NCBI GenBank assembly: GCA_029287755.1
Contig: JARFQM010000291.1
Location: 1 to 12,428 of the forward strand
Source: Desulfofustis sp.
Lineage (GTDB): Bacteria > Desulfobacterota > Desulfobulbia > Desulfobulbales > Desulfocapsaceae
Length of the DNA stretch: 12,428 nt
Reading direction: 5' to 3'
Shown here piece by piece: positions 1-7,092 of the stretch; positions within the stretch are counted from its first letter, which is position 1; every line of letters begins with the position of its first letter. The notes under the pieces were generated by a model. The model worked only from the letters and a program-made list of their open reading frames with translations. It did no database searches and was not told the origin of the DNA. Both the position numbers and the translations under genes were made by a program.

Positions 1-1
1 G

Positions 2-682
2 GGTATCCCAGCGACCTCAGACCAAGATCAAATAAAAGCAGCCTATCGCAGGCTGCCAAAAGAGTTTCATCCCGACCGCTACGGCGAAGAGCAGTCGCCC
101 TTCCAGAACATTCAGGAGGCGTACTCGGTACTCGGCGATCCCGTGCGTCGCCAGGCTTACGATCAAATAACAGAACTGCAACGATTGACGGGCCCGCAGG
201 GGGTGAGGGTTGAACCGATGACGAGCCGGTTCGAACCGGAGCCCTTGATTCCGGAGAATGGTCCGGTGGATCTGGGTGAGGCCTCGCTGACCCGATCGTT
301 TCAGGGCTATCGGCCGTCCTTTGATGCGCTTGTTGACCGCCTGCTGAGCAATTTTGCCGAAAGTGGGCAGGCCAAGGGAGAGCGGCCTGAAGCCCTCACC
401 GTGGTGGTAAGCCTTACGCCTGACCAGGCCTTTCGAGGAGGCCATGTTCGAATCAGTGTGCCGGCCCGGCTCCGCTGCCCCAACTGCAGAGGATCAGGCG
501 GAGTTGGCTACTATGAGTGCTGGCGCTGCGGTGGAGCCGGCGTTATGAACGGAGAATATCCGGTCATGGTCAGCTATCCCCCCGGCATTCCAGACAGCCA
601 TATCGTTCAGCTTTCTCTGGAACGTTTCGGCATAAGAAATCTTTATCTCAAGGTAAGATTCAGGATAAGTGATTTGCTCTAG
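2..682 (+). CDS. J-domain (DnaJ-like) co-chaperone, 5' end missing
   Basis: The reading frame is open from the window edge to TAG at 680-682 (226 visible codons), so the true start lies upstream. The first ~55 visible residues are the back half of a J domain: helix II, the HPD tripeptide (in FHPDRYG) that stimulates Hsp70 ATPase, then the helix III/IV pattern FQNIQEAYSVLGDP and RRQAYDQ. A linker of ~75 residues without a clear Gly/Phe-rich region follows. A short substrate-binding-like domain (VVVSLTPDQAFRGG) then carries two CxxCxGxG-type motifs (Cys at visible residues 159, 162, 173, 176). Canonical DnaJ has four such motifs and two zinc sites; this protein has enough cysteines for one, and it ends ~50 residues later. 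It is therefore a compact, specialised J-protein, probably cytoplasmic, and not the housekeeping DnaJ. Its Hsp70 partner and clients are unknown. It points away from the stress genes at 1280-2119. Confidence 0.85.
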   Translation, partial: GIPATSDQDQIKAAYRRLPKEFHPDRYGEEQSPFQNIQEAYSVLGDPVRRQAYDQITELQRLTGPQGVRVEPMTSRFEPEPLIPENGPVDLGEASLTRSFQGYRPSFDALVDRLLSNFAESGQAKGERPEALTVVVSLTPDQAFRGGHVRISVPARLRCPNCRGSGGVGYYECWRCGGAGVMNGEYPVMVSYPPGIPDSHIVQLSLERFGIRNLYLKVRFRISDLL

Positions 683-782
683 GCGGCGTTGCTGCCTGTT
701 CAGGGAGCTGAAATGATTTGCGAACATGTGCCCGCCCAGGTGCGACTGCATGACGATTGCATCGAGTAAAGAGGTGATTGCT

Positions 783-893
783 ATGGATCGGAGCCATATA
801 TCAAAGCGCCATTTGACTGTGCTCTGTGCACTGCCGTGTTGTTCTTTGTTTCATTTCCTCAATCTGACCGAAAGCCATCAGGAACACCCCTGA
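783..893 (+). CDS. possible 36-residue peptide
   Basis: A short ATG-to-TGA frame with a reasonable ribosome site (AGAGGTG, six bases before ATG). The middle is mildly hydrophobic with two adjacent Cys, and nothing is recognised. Thirteen bases upstream, another tiny frame (ATG 713 to TAA 769, 18 codons, two Cys) ends, also preceded by a purine-rich site (CAGGGAG). Frames this short occur by chance; the only support is the ribosome-site match and the 597-base gap without other genes. Confidence 0.2.
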   Translation: MDRSHISKRHLTVLCALPCCSLFHFLNLTESHQEHP

Positions 894-1000
894 TCTTCCC
901 CTATCTTGTTGTATTTAAGTATAAAAAGATTATTGTTTAAGTAGATCCTGAGGCACAATGGCAACGCATCAATCAACTTTTCCAGAACAGTTGGGAGGGC

Positions 1001-1144
1001 ATGGTGGGTGGCCGGGATTTCATAGATAAGTTGAACACAATCACCCAGTGGGCCTTGTTGGTTCTCTTCATAGTCGGAGGGGGTGGTATCGTATTTATTC
1101 TCGGCCTTGTATTGGCCTATATGATCGCCCTAAGAGTGAGTTGA
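1001..1144 (+). CDS. possible 47-residue single-span membrane peptide
   Basis: The frame runs from ATG at 1001 to TGA at 1142-1144. A polar N-terminal stretch (GRDFIDKLNTITQW) leads into one long hydrophobic segment of ~27 residues with a run of four glycines (FIVGGGGIVFILG), then a short end (ALRVS). It reads as a small inner-membrane protein with the N-terminus probably in the cytoplasm. The frame stays open upstream to 941, and that part also looks protein-like (QWQRINQLFQNSWEG), but no ATG/GTG/TTG start is visible there. The true start is therefore uncertain, and this could be the tail of a decayed gene. The purine run GGGAGGG just before ATG 1001 is closer than ideal for a ribosome site. 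No family is recognised. Confidence 0.4.
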   Translation: MVGGRDFIDKLNTITQWALLVLFIVGGGGIVFILGLVLAYMIALRVS

Positions 1145-1163
1145 CACTGTACCTCTCTATGAC

Positions 1164-1189
1164 GCTGATCCGCATTTTAGGGAATCAGC
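1164..1189. other. weak hairpin between convergent genes
   Basis: GCTGATCC and GGAATCAGC pair over eight bases with one bulge around a nine-base loop. It lies between the + small ORF ending at 1144 and the - gene ending at 1280. No T-run follows on either strand, so a factor-independent terminator is not supported. The rest of 683-1279 holds only the small ORFs listed; no RNA gene or mobile element was seen. Confidence 0.3.
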
Positions 1190-1279
1190 ATTGACGAATG
1201 AAAAAATCCCTCCCCGGCCAAGCTGCCGCTGCCCCCTCCTCTCCTGAACAATAGTTAGCGACATCAATTTCTGAGTTTC

Positions 1280-1516
1280 TCATTTAAAACCAGTAGGTGG
1301 TTTCGGGCGGCAGTGATAAGAGGCTTCCACCCTGAGCCGGGGGCGGTGATCAGTGATCCGCTTTTCCTGTTTTTGGGCGGCCTCTACCTTTTTTCCGTCT
1401 GCCGCTTGAGCTGCAAATGATCCCTCGGCGATTTTTTCCGCATCATTCCATTCACCCTGTTCGGCAAAGGCGACGGCAGTGAATGTATTTGCTAATTTCT
1501 GGCTGAGCGTTGTCAT
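1280..1516 (-). CDS. 78-residue hypothetical protein downstream of the universal-stress gene
   Basis: The ATG is preceded by a strong ribosome site on the minus strand (AAGGAGG, six bases from ATG), which supports a real gene. The protein is soluble and starts with a helical stretch rich in Ala, Phe and Glu (AVAFAEQGEWNDAEKIAEG), followed by a Lys/Gln-rich helix and a basic C-terminus rich in Arg and Pro. There is no signal peptide or membrane segment. It starts 42 bases after the end of the universal-stress-like gene on the same strand, so the two are probably co-transcribed and functionally linked. I do not recognise the family with confidence; the AVAFAEQGE-type start recalls small stress-associated proteins of sulfate reducers, but that is memory, not a search. 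Confidence 0.7.
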   Translation of the reverse strand: MTTLSQKLANTFTAVAFAEQGEWNDAEKIAEGSFAAQAADGKKVEAAQKQEKRITDHRPRLRVEASYHCRPKPPTGFK

Positions 1517-1558
1517 GATAATCCTCCTTGAAAGTGGATCAGTTTAAGATGGGTCGCC

Positions 1559-2119
1559 TTAAAGACTTGAGCAGTTCAGATCCACAACGGGAATCCGGGC
1601 CTGCCTTCTGTCAGCGGTTACGTATTCCTGAGCGGGTTTGAGCAGTACATAGCGAATACCCGCGTCTTCCTTGCTCAAAGCCTTGATAATTTGTTCCTGG
1701 TTGCCAATTTCCACCAGGTGTGTGCACTTAACCCCTATGGCTTCAGCTTTGAGGTGCAGTGTTTCCGAGTTTCGCCTGGCCCGCTGACGAAAGCGGTTGA
1801 TCTCTCTGGCCCGGCGCTCGCCGGTGTAATTCAGCGGCTCGTCGGTCACATCAAGGGCAATGATCTCACAGTCGAGCTTCTGTGCCATTTTCACTGCATA
1901 ATCAACCAGTACCGTTGAATGGTCTCCATCCTGAACGGTCAGAATCTTGGTCGCCGTACTCTGCTGGGCAGACATCTGAGTAATGCTCTGCGAATTATCA
2001 GTGAGGTTTTTCGTTGCCATGTCCTCAACCTCCCGGGAAGTCATAGGGGCCTCTTTCCCAACTGCAATGGTGTCTCCGGCCTTTCTTCTGGCGAGATTCA
2101 AAAGCTTTGTAAGATACAT
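1559..2119 (-). CDS. universal-stress-protein-like protein with N-terminal extension
   Basis: 186 residues. Residues ~57-183 have the alternating strand/helix pattern of a UspA fold: KILTVQDGDHST (strand 1 and loop), VLVDYAVKMAQKLDCEIIALDV (helix and strand 2), a long charged helix (RRAREINRFRQRARR), then CTHLVEIGN, IRYVLL and IPVVDL as later strands. The glycine-rich ATP-binding signature of ATP-type Usp proteins (G-2x-G-9x-G-S/T) is absent between the last two strands, which suggests a non-nucleotide-binding or regulatory Usp. The ~55-residue polar N-terminal extension, rich in Thr, Ser and Gln, is not part of the fold. The start is supported by AAAGGAG eight bases before ATG. It heads an operon with the 78-residue gene, behind a sigma-54-like promoter at 2315-2330. 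Family membership is fairly sure; its role is unknown. Confidence 0.75.
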   Translation of the reverse strand: MYLTKLLNLARRKAGDTIAVGKEAPMTSREVEDMATKNLTDNSQSITQMSAQQSTATKILTVQDGDHSTVLVDYAVKMAQKLDCEIIALDVTDEPLNYTGERRAREINRFRQRARRNSETLHLKAEAIGVKCTHLVEIGNQEQIIKALSKEDAGIRYVLLKPAQEYVTADRRQARIPVVDLNCSSL

Positions 2120-2314
2120 CCTTGTCTCCTTTAAAAATTAGCGCCTTCACCCCAGTCATTGCACAACCCATACCACTTTATAATTTCCAATTATTACAAT
2201 ATCTTAAGAGTTGTGATTGCTATAAATACAGGAGATTCGACATGATTAGGCTGTTTGAGGGACGGTTAGGGGGCGAGATAATTTCAGAATGCAACAAGGT
2301 ACTCTCAGGACGAC

Positions 2315-2330
2315 GGCAAAGGACTGGCCA
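2315..2330 (-). promoter_or_regulatory. sigma-54 (-24/-12) promoter candidate for the universal-stress operon
   Basis: Read on the minus strand this is TGGCCAGTCCTTTGCC, matching TGGCACGNNNNTTGCW at TGGC, the G before the spacer and TTGC, with exactly ten bases between GG and GC. Transcription would start near 2304, giving a leader of ~185 bases before the ATG at 2119. A TGCAAC/GTTGCA dyad lies at 2387-2419, ~85-115 bases upstream of the start, and a single TGCAACA lies near +10 (2290-2296). Nothing else was recognised in the 2120-2448 gap apart from the terminator. Confidence 0.55.
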
Positions 2331-2382
2331 GGATCGCTACCAATTCATAAAGTTACATTATTTCAAATAGTTATGAACAATT

Positions 2383-2419
2383 AAAAAATGCAACGGTCTG
2401 ATACGCCTACCGTTGCATT
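2383..2419 (-). terminator. rho-independent terminator after the Lon-type gene, overlapping a TGCAAC dyad
   Basis: On the minus strand, AATGCAACGGT and ACCGTTGCATT form a perfect 11-base stem with an 11-base loop, followed by a run of T (complement of A2383-A2388). It starts 30 bases after the stop codon of the Lon-type gene, a classic intrinsic terminator position. The stem also contains the TGCAAC and GTTGCA words found as a cluster at 6690-6951, so the same DNA may serve as an upstream activator site for the promoter at 2315-2330. Confidence 0.75.
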
Positions 2420-2448
2420 GTGAAACCGGAATAGCGCCGATCCGGGGA

Positions 2449-4524
2449 TTACCCGGCGGTCACGTGGTCACTGAAAGGGTGGAGGAGATGATCGATCGCT
2501 TCATCAAGCTGGGTGAGGGGAATAATGGTGAACTGCTGTCTGGTATCTTCCGGCAGGCACTCTACTTCTTCACTATTTTTCTCCGGAATAAGCAGTTTTG
2601 TCACCCCGGCCCTGGCGGCGGCGAGAAATTTCTCCCGAATTCCGCCTACGGGTAGAATTTGCCCGGTAAGTGAAAGTTCACCGGTTATTGCCACCGTTCT
2701 CCTCACCAGTCTGCCGGTTAGAAGTGAAATGAGGGCAAGGCAGATAGCTGCCCCTGCGGAAGGACCGTCTTTGGAAACGGCCCCGGCAGGAAGATGTATG
2801 TGCAGATCGAGACGCTCGAAGAAATCGCTTTCTATTTTAAGCCTGTCGGTATTGCTGCGAATATAACTCAATGCGGTCTGAGCAGATTCCTGCAGTATAT
2901 CGCCCATCGACCCGGTAAGGATGAGCTGCGACTTACCGGGCATCATCCGGGTTTCAACAAACATGATTTCACCGCCATATTTGGTCCAGACCAAGGCGGT
3001 TACCACCCCTACCGTGTCTGCTCCTTCGGCCGCTTCTTTACGGTACCTGGGAGGCCCCAGAAAGGAGACGATATCCGATTCATCAACGGGCAGCTCCATG
3101 GCCCTATCCGAGCTGCGCTGCTGCAAGGCGATCCTGGCCAGTTTCCGGCAAATCTTGCCAATTTCCCTGTTAAGGCCGCGAATGCCTGCCTCCTGGGTGT
3201 AATTATTGATGATTGCTTCCAGGACCTTGTCTGAAAATGTGGGGGTAGCTTCCAGCAATCCGTTATCGCTGAGTTGCTCAGGAATAAGATGATTCTGGGC
3301 GATAATCGTTTTTTCTTTTACAGAGTAGCCTGAAAACTCGAGTATCTCCATTCGGTCCAACAGCGGCTGCGGAAGCTTTTCGGGTTCGTTGGCAGTAGTA
3401 ATGAACATTACTTTGGAGAGATCAATCGGAACCTCCAGGTAATGGTCGATAAAGCTCGCATTCTGTTCCGGGTCCAATACTTCGAGCAGAACCGCAGCCG
3501 GGTCGCCCCTGAAATCCTGCCCTATTTTATCGATCTCGTCGAGCATGATGCACGGATTCATCACCCCACATCGCCTGATCTCGTTGACGATGCGGCCAGG
3601 CATTGCCCCCACGTAAGTTCTCCGGTGGCCTCTCAATTCAGCTTCATCCTTCAAGCCGCCCATGGAAATACGCACAAATTCACGGCCGATAGCCCGGGCC
3701 ACGTTATGGCCTATAGATGTTTTGCCGGTGCCTGGGGGACCGGTGAAACAGAGTACCGGCCCCTTGGTCAGGTCAAGCCGCTTGTTATGCTGCAGAACCT
3801 CATTTACCGCGGCCCTGAGCTCATCCAGGTCGACAGGCTTGGCGAGGTAATGGGTGGCGCCCCGATGCAGGGCGTCGACAGCACTGGGAACGGTTGCGTA
3901 TCCGGTAATCATTATGACCCTGGTATCGGGGGCGATGGAACTGAGATGATCCAGAAGCTCAAGTCCATCCATCTGATCCATTTTCAGGTCGGTTAAAATG
4001 ATATCGAACGAGGCGTGATGGGCGATAATCTCCAAGGCGTCTTTTCCGTTGTCGGCAGTCATCACCTCCAGGCCCTGCTTGGTAAAATAATGGCGCAGAT
4101 TCTCCTGGGCGATTGATTCGTCGTCGACGATAAGCATGCGGGGCTTGGCGAGACTGCGTAAGGTCTTGGCCGCCAGAAAATCAAGAATACGATCCTTGAT
4201 TTCATCCAATCCGTAGTGATGCCGAGAAAACATCTTCTCCGCTCGTTCGATATCCAGATTATCAGTGGAGAGCGCAAACCAGGGAATCGAAATCAAGGTC
4301 TCTATGTAATTGATGCCAATGGTGTACTCGGCTGAAACACTGTCCGTTTTTTCGAGTTTTTTCAGTTCACTCTCGGCTTGCTCCGCTACTTCTTCGGGAA
4401 GATCAGTTTTCACGATTTTCTGATGAAGCTGGGCAAGCGGTCCCACGTCCTCTGCAGCCGGCGGGACTAACGTCGTCGGTTCCTGGGGCGACTCCGGCTT
4501 GGCTGATCGCTTTTTGAAAAACAT
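2449..4524 (-). CDS. Lon-type ATP-dependent protease with an inserted response-regulator receiver domain
   Basis: 691 residues. Residues 30-127 match the helical linker of Lon (SAEYTIGINYIETLISIPW, then HHYGLDEIKDRILDFLAAKTL); the N-terminal substrate-binding beta domain is missing. Residues ~128-247 are a full receiver domain: acidic pair D134/D135, phospho-acceptor D179 in LTDLKM, T207 in MITGYAT, K229 in AKP. The AAA+ module follows at once: Walker A GPPGTGKT (262-269), Walker B CIMLDE (325-330), arginine of LLDR (R391), sensor-2 R449 in GIRGLNRE. The protease domain has the Ser-Lys dyad S589 (KDGPSAG) and K632 (GGIREK), 43 residues apart as in E. coli Lon. All catalytic residues are present, so an active, cytoplasmic, phosphorylation-controlled protease is expected. 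The receiver closely resembles that of the regulator at 8555-9949. It lies 119 bases downstream of the permease gene with no terminator between, so it is probably co-transcribed from 6583-6598. Its ribosome site is weak (GAGAAGAGAGA). Confidence 0.93.
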   Translation of the reverse strand: MFFKKRSAKPESPQEPTTLVPPAAEDVGPLAQLHQKIVKTDLPEEVAEQAESELKKLEKTDSVSAEYTIGINYIETLISIPWFALSTDNLDIERAEKMFSRHHYGLDEIKDRILDFLAAKTLRSLAKPRMLIVDDESIAQENLRHYFTKQGLEVMTADNGKDALEIIAHHASFDIILTDLKMDQMDGLELLDHLSSIAPDTRVIMITGYATVPSAVDALHRGATHYLAKPVDLDELRAAVNEVLQHNKRLDLTKGPVLCFTGPPGTGKTSIGHNVARAIGREFVRISMGGLKDEAELRGHRRTYVGAMPGRIVNEIRRCGVMNPCIMLDEIDKIGQDFRGDPAAVLLEVLDPEQNASFIDHYLEVPIDLSKVMFITTANEPEKLPQPLLDRMEILEFSGYSVKEKTIIAQNHLIPEQLSDNGLLEATPTFSDKVLEAIINNYTQEAGIRGLNREIGKICRKLARIALQQRSSDRAMELPVDESDIVSFLGPPRYRKEAAEGADTVGVVTALVWTKYGGEIMFVETRMMPGKSQLILTGSMGDILQESAQTALSYIRSNTDRLKIESDFFERLDLHIHLPAGAVSKDGPSAGAAICLALISLLTGRLVRRTVAITGELSLTGQILPVGGIREKFLAAARAGVTKLLIPEKNSEEVECLPEDTRQQFTIIPLTQLDEAIDHLLHPFSDHVTAG

Positions 4525-4643
4525 TGCGTATCTCTCTTCTCTGAGGTGATAGAGACGAATCCTGTATCAGTTTCGCGCACTGTCATTATTTATTAATACC
4601 GCCGACCGCTATTCTCCTGCAGGAATCACCCCCCTCTCATCGA

Positions 4644-6452
4644 TCAGCTTGAAACACCGTAAAATAGATAAATCGAAGCCATCATGACAACCAGGTACAG
4701 GATAGTCATTCCCGATCCAGCCTTGAAGTAATCAATCGTGCGATAGCCTCCCGGCCGCATGACCAGGGCGTTAACCTGATGGGTTGGCAAGACAAAGGTG
4801 TTCGAGCAGGCAACGGCAACCACCAGGGCCGCCATCCTCGGGTCAGCACCGGCCGATCCGGCCATATTCATGGCCAGCGGTACCATCAAAACTGTAGCCC
4901 CAACATTTGAGACCACCAGGGTGAAAAAGGAGGTGAGCAGGCCGATCACCGTCAGCAGAATCAAGGGACTGACCGCCCCCATCATTGACATGATTGACTC
5001 GGCAATCAATTTCGCCGCCCCGGTTTTCTCAAAAGCAATGCCCAGTGGAATAAGACCACCGAGCAGAAATACCGTCATCCAGTCAACTGAATGATACGCT
5101 TCATCGATTGACATCACTTTGGTGAGCACCATGCCCAATGCCCCGGCCAGCAAAGCGATAGAAAGTTGAACGTGAAAAACCAGAATCAGCGTCAGAGAGA
5201 GCAGCAGACAGCCGACGGCAAATTTTATTTTTTCCGTACGCAAGATTTCCCCTTGCACATCTTCGGTAAAGATCAAGTCATGCTCTTCCTTGAGAAAATG
5301 AAACTTCTCCCATCTTCCCTGCAGCAGCAGGGCATCACCGGTTTCCAGGATGAGCGTCGAGAGGCCCGCCACGTAGGTTTTATTACCCCGAAAAAGAGCC
5401 AGTGGGTTAACCCCGTATTTACGTCTGAACTCGGAAGATTTCAAAGTTGATCTGGTCAGGTCGGACCTGGGCGAGACGATCACTTCCATTATCCCCGCAT
5501 TGTTTGGTGACAGAGGCTCAGCGAAGATTTCCAGGTCCTCTTTGATGTCCCAGCCATTTGCCTTGGCAAGTTTCTCAATCATGTCGGGGGCGCCATTAAC
5601 CGCCAGCGTATCTCCGGGACCGACCAGATCCTCGGGCATCGGTGTGTAGTTTATGGGCCCCTCAGCTTTGGCAATGCTGATGACAGTAACAAAGAAAAGG
5701 GGACGAATTTCCAGTTCGGCCAGGGTGCTTCTCTGTTCAAATGAATCGGGTATTCTGATTTCGCGCAATGAACCTATATCTCTGTAGGTCCTCATCAGGC
5801 TCGATGACATCGGCCCGCTCGTTTCTTCGCCCTGTCCGGAAGGCAGCACCAGTTTGCCCAAGACGAGGAAATACCCAAGGGCGGCGAATACCAGGGCCAG
5901 CCCGACCGGAGTTACCGCAAAAAGACCGAAAGGGGCCGCCTCGGGATCGGTGATTTTCATCACATCATTGAGCAGTATCAGAGGGCTTGAACCGATCAGG
6001 GTGATACAGCCACCGATGATTGCCAGAAACCCCATTGGCATCAGAATGCGCGAGACCGGGATATTAGTCTGTTTGCATATGCGCTTCGCGGCCGGCATAA
6101 AAAGGGCCGCAGCGCCTATATTCTGCATGAAACTGGAGATAAAGGCGACGGTACCGGAAATCAACAGCATGATTCGGCTCTCGCTTTTACCTGCAAAGCG
6201 CAGCAAAATCCTGGCCAGCACATTCATAGCCCCGGTTTTGTCAAGACCCGCACCGATGATAATCACCGCGATGATTGACACCACGGCATTGGAGGAGAGC
6301 CCGCTTATGGCCTCCTTCGGGGTTACCAAGCCCAGCAGCGGCAAGATGACCATCATAATGATGCCGACAACATCCACCCTGACCCATTCGAAGATGAACA
6401 GCAAAATAGCCATGATCAACACAATCATCACTAAAATCACAGGAAGGTCCAT
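4644..6452 (-). CDS. SLC13/DASS-type anion permease with two RCK_C (TrkA-C) domains
   Basis: 602 residues. The N-terminal half (to ~200) has hydrophobic helices at ~4-21, 26-43, 55-70, 92-106, 136-160 and 176-197, and the re-entrant signature SSFMQNIGAAALFMPAA (106-122). The central cytoplasmic part (~238-395) holds two RCK_C-type domains: one ends in LVGPGDTLAVNG (277-287), the second in LILETGDALLLQG (367-379). The C-terminal half (~408-600) repeats the membrane unit, with VVSNVGATVLMVPLAM (513-528) and CSNTFVLPTHQVNALVM (549-565). This is the layout of bacterial SLC13-type carriers, which move sulfate, dicarboxylates or similar anions, usually with sodium; the substrate cannot be read here. 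The RCK_C domains suggest gating by a bound ligand. Ribosome site AGGAGAG lies seven bases before ATG. It is the first gene after the sigma-54-type promoter at 6583-6598, with the receiver-Lon gene behind it. The two may act together, but that is inference. Confidence 0.88.
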   Translation of the reverse strand: MDLPVILVMIVLIMAILLFIFEWVRVDVVGIIMMVILPLLGLVTPKEAISGLSSNAVVSIIAVIIIGAGLDKTGAMNVLARILLRFAGKSESRIMLLISGTVAFISSFMQNIGAAALFMPAAKRICKQTNIPVSRILMPMGFLAIIGGCITLIGSSPLILLNDVMKITDPEAAPFGLFAVTPVGLALVFAALGYFLVLGKLVLPSGQGEETSGPMSSSLMRTYRDIGSLREIRIPDSFEQRSTLAELEIRPLFFVTVISIAKAEGPINYTPMPEDLVGPGDTLAVNGAPDMIEKLAKANGWDIKEDLEIFAEPLSPNNAGIMEVIVSPRSDLTRSTLKSSEFRRKYGVNPLALFRGNKTYVAGLSTLILETGDALLLQGRWEKFHFLKEEHDLIFTEDVQGEILRTEKIKFAVGCLLLSLTLILVFHVQLSIALLAGALGMVLTKVMSIDEAYHSVDWMTVFLLGGLIPLGIAFEKTGAAKLIAESIMSMMGAVSPLILLTVIGLLTSFFTLVVSNVGATVLMVPLAMNMAGSAGADPRMAALVVAVACSNTFVLPTHQVNALVMRPGGYRTIDYFKAGSGMTILYLVVMMASIYLFYGVSS

Positions 6453-6582
6453 GCTCTCTCCTAATTATCTCAGATTATTTATATTCTTTCAGTTTCCTGG
6501 AGGCAGCCGGAGTGTCAATGAAGACATTGCGGCATTTACCATGAGGCGCACATGGAGACCGACTGCCCGCCCGGATTACAAC

Positions 6583-6598
6583 TGCAATGGTTATGCCA
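6583..6598 (-). promoter_or_regulatory. sigma-54 (-24/-12) promoter candidate for the permease-Lon operon
   Basis: Read on the minus strand this is TGGCATAACCATTGCA, the best match to TGGCACGNNNNTTGCW in the window: TGGCA and TTGCA are exact and the spacing is correct. Transcription would start near 6572, ~120 bases before the permease ATG. The TGCAAC-type sites at 6690-6709 and 6808-6838 fall ~120-140 and ~235-265 bases upstream of that start, the usual range for an NtrC-family activator. Confidence 0.7.
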
Positions 6599-6689
6599 TA
6601 AGCAGTCTCGATTGCCTTTCCCGCGCCGCTAAACAAATGCGCCGGCTTCCCAGGTGTTGCCCATGACTTTGCAGGACGATGCGAGGCCG

Positions 6690-6951
6690 TGTTATTGCAC
6701 GTTGCAACAACCCCCAAAAGCGGTCATGATTGAGCTGGCGGACGACAGACGAATTACAGGCAAATATTTCATTTCAGGAGAAATTTGCACATATCAGGAG
6801 GGGCGGCGTTGCCTGTTGCAACGTTTCATAATGCAACATATATTTCGAATTGCAACGGCAGCTCTGCGGCCCCTGCGATTGTTCTTTTTTGACTGCATAA
6901 CAGGGGGGTTACGGTTTCACTTGAGTCAAGGAAGAGATGCGAGCTGCAACA
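6690..6951. promoter_or_regulatory. cluster of TGCAAC/GTTGCA palindromes: probable upstream activator sites
   Basis: The divergent gap between the permease and kinase genes carries the six-base word TGCAAC or its complement again and again: the palindrome GTTGCAAC at 6701-6708 and 6815-6822, TGCAACA at 6832-6838, TGCAAC at 6851-6856 and TGCAACA at 6945-6951, plus partial copies at 6694-6699 and 6808-6812. TGTTGCA at 6814-6820 and TGCAACA at 6832-6838 form a perfect dyad with an 11-base spacer. Chance would give well under one copy in 260 bases. The cluster sits between two divergent sigma-54-like promoters, so it probably binds the NtrC-type regulator encoded at 8555-9949. The protein-DNA link is inferred. 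No gene was seen in 6453-7092; the short frames there overlap these sites and lack ribosome sites. Confidence 0.65.
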
Positions 6952-6992
6952 GGTCTCCTTCAGATATGTAAATTGAGTAACAGGAAATTTTC

Positions 6993-7008
6993 CGGCCTGA
7001 ATATTGCT
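6993..7008 (+). promoter_or_regulatory. sigma-54 (-24/-12) promoter candidate for the kinase-regulator operon
   Basis: CGGCCTGAATATTGCT matches TGGCACGNNNNTTGCW at GGC, the G before the spacer and TTGCT, with ten bases between GG (6994-6995) and GC (7006-7007). Transcription would start near 7019, ~74 bases before the kinase ATG. TGCAAC sites lie ~70, ~165, ~185 and ~200 bases upstream of that start. If the regulator binds them, the operon is autoregulated. Confidence 0.6.
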
Positions 7009-7092
7009 TTTACAAATTTCGTGGATCTGTATGGGTAGCAATTCAAGGAAAAACCAGGACTCTGATTAGCGCTGCTATAAAGCTTGGACAGG

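Noticed and set aside
4615..4624. TCCTGCAGGA palindrome between the permease and Lon-type genes
   Set aside because: Too short to be a terminator, no T-run, and no second copy was noticed; could be chance.
6475..6717. 80-codon open frame on the minus strand between permease and kinase genes
   Set aside because: It covers the sigma-54-like promoter and one palindrome, lacks a ribosome site and has no recognisable protein pattern.
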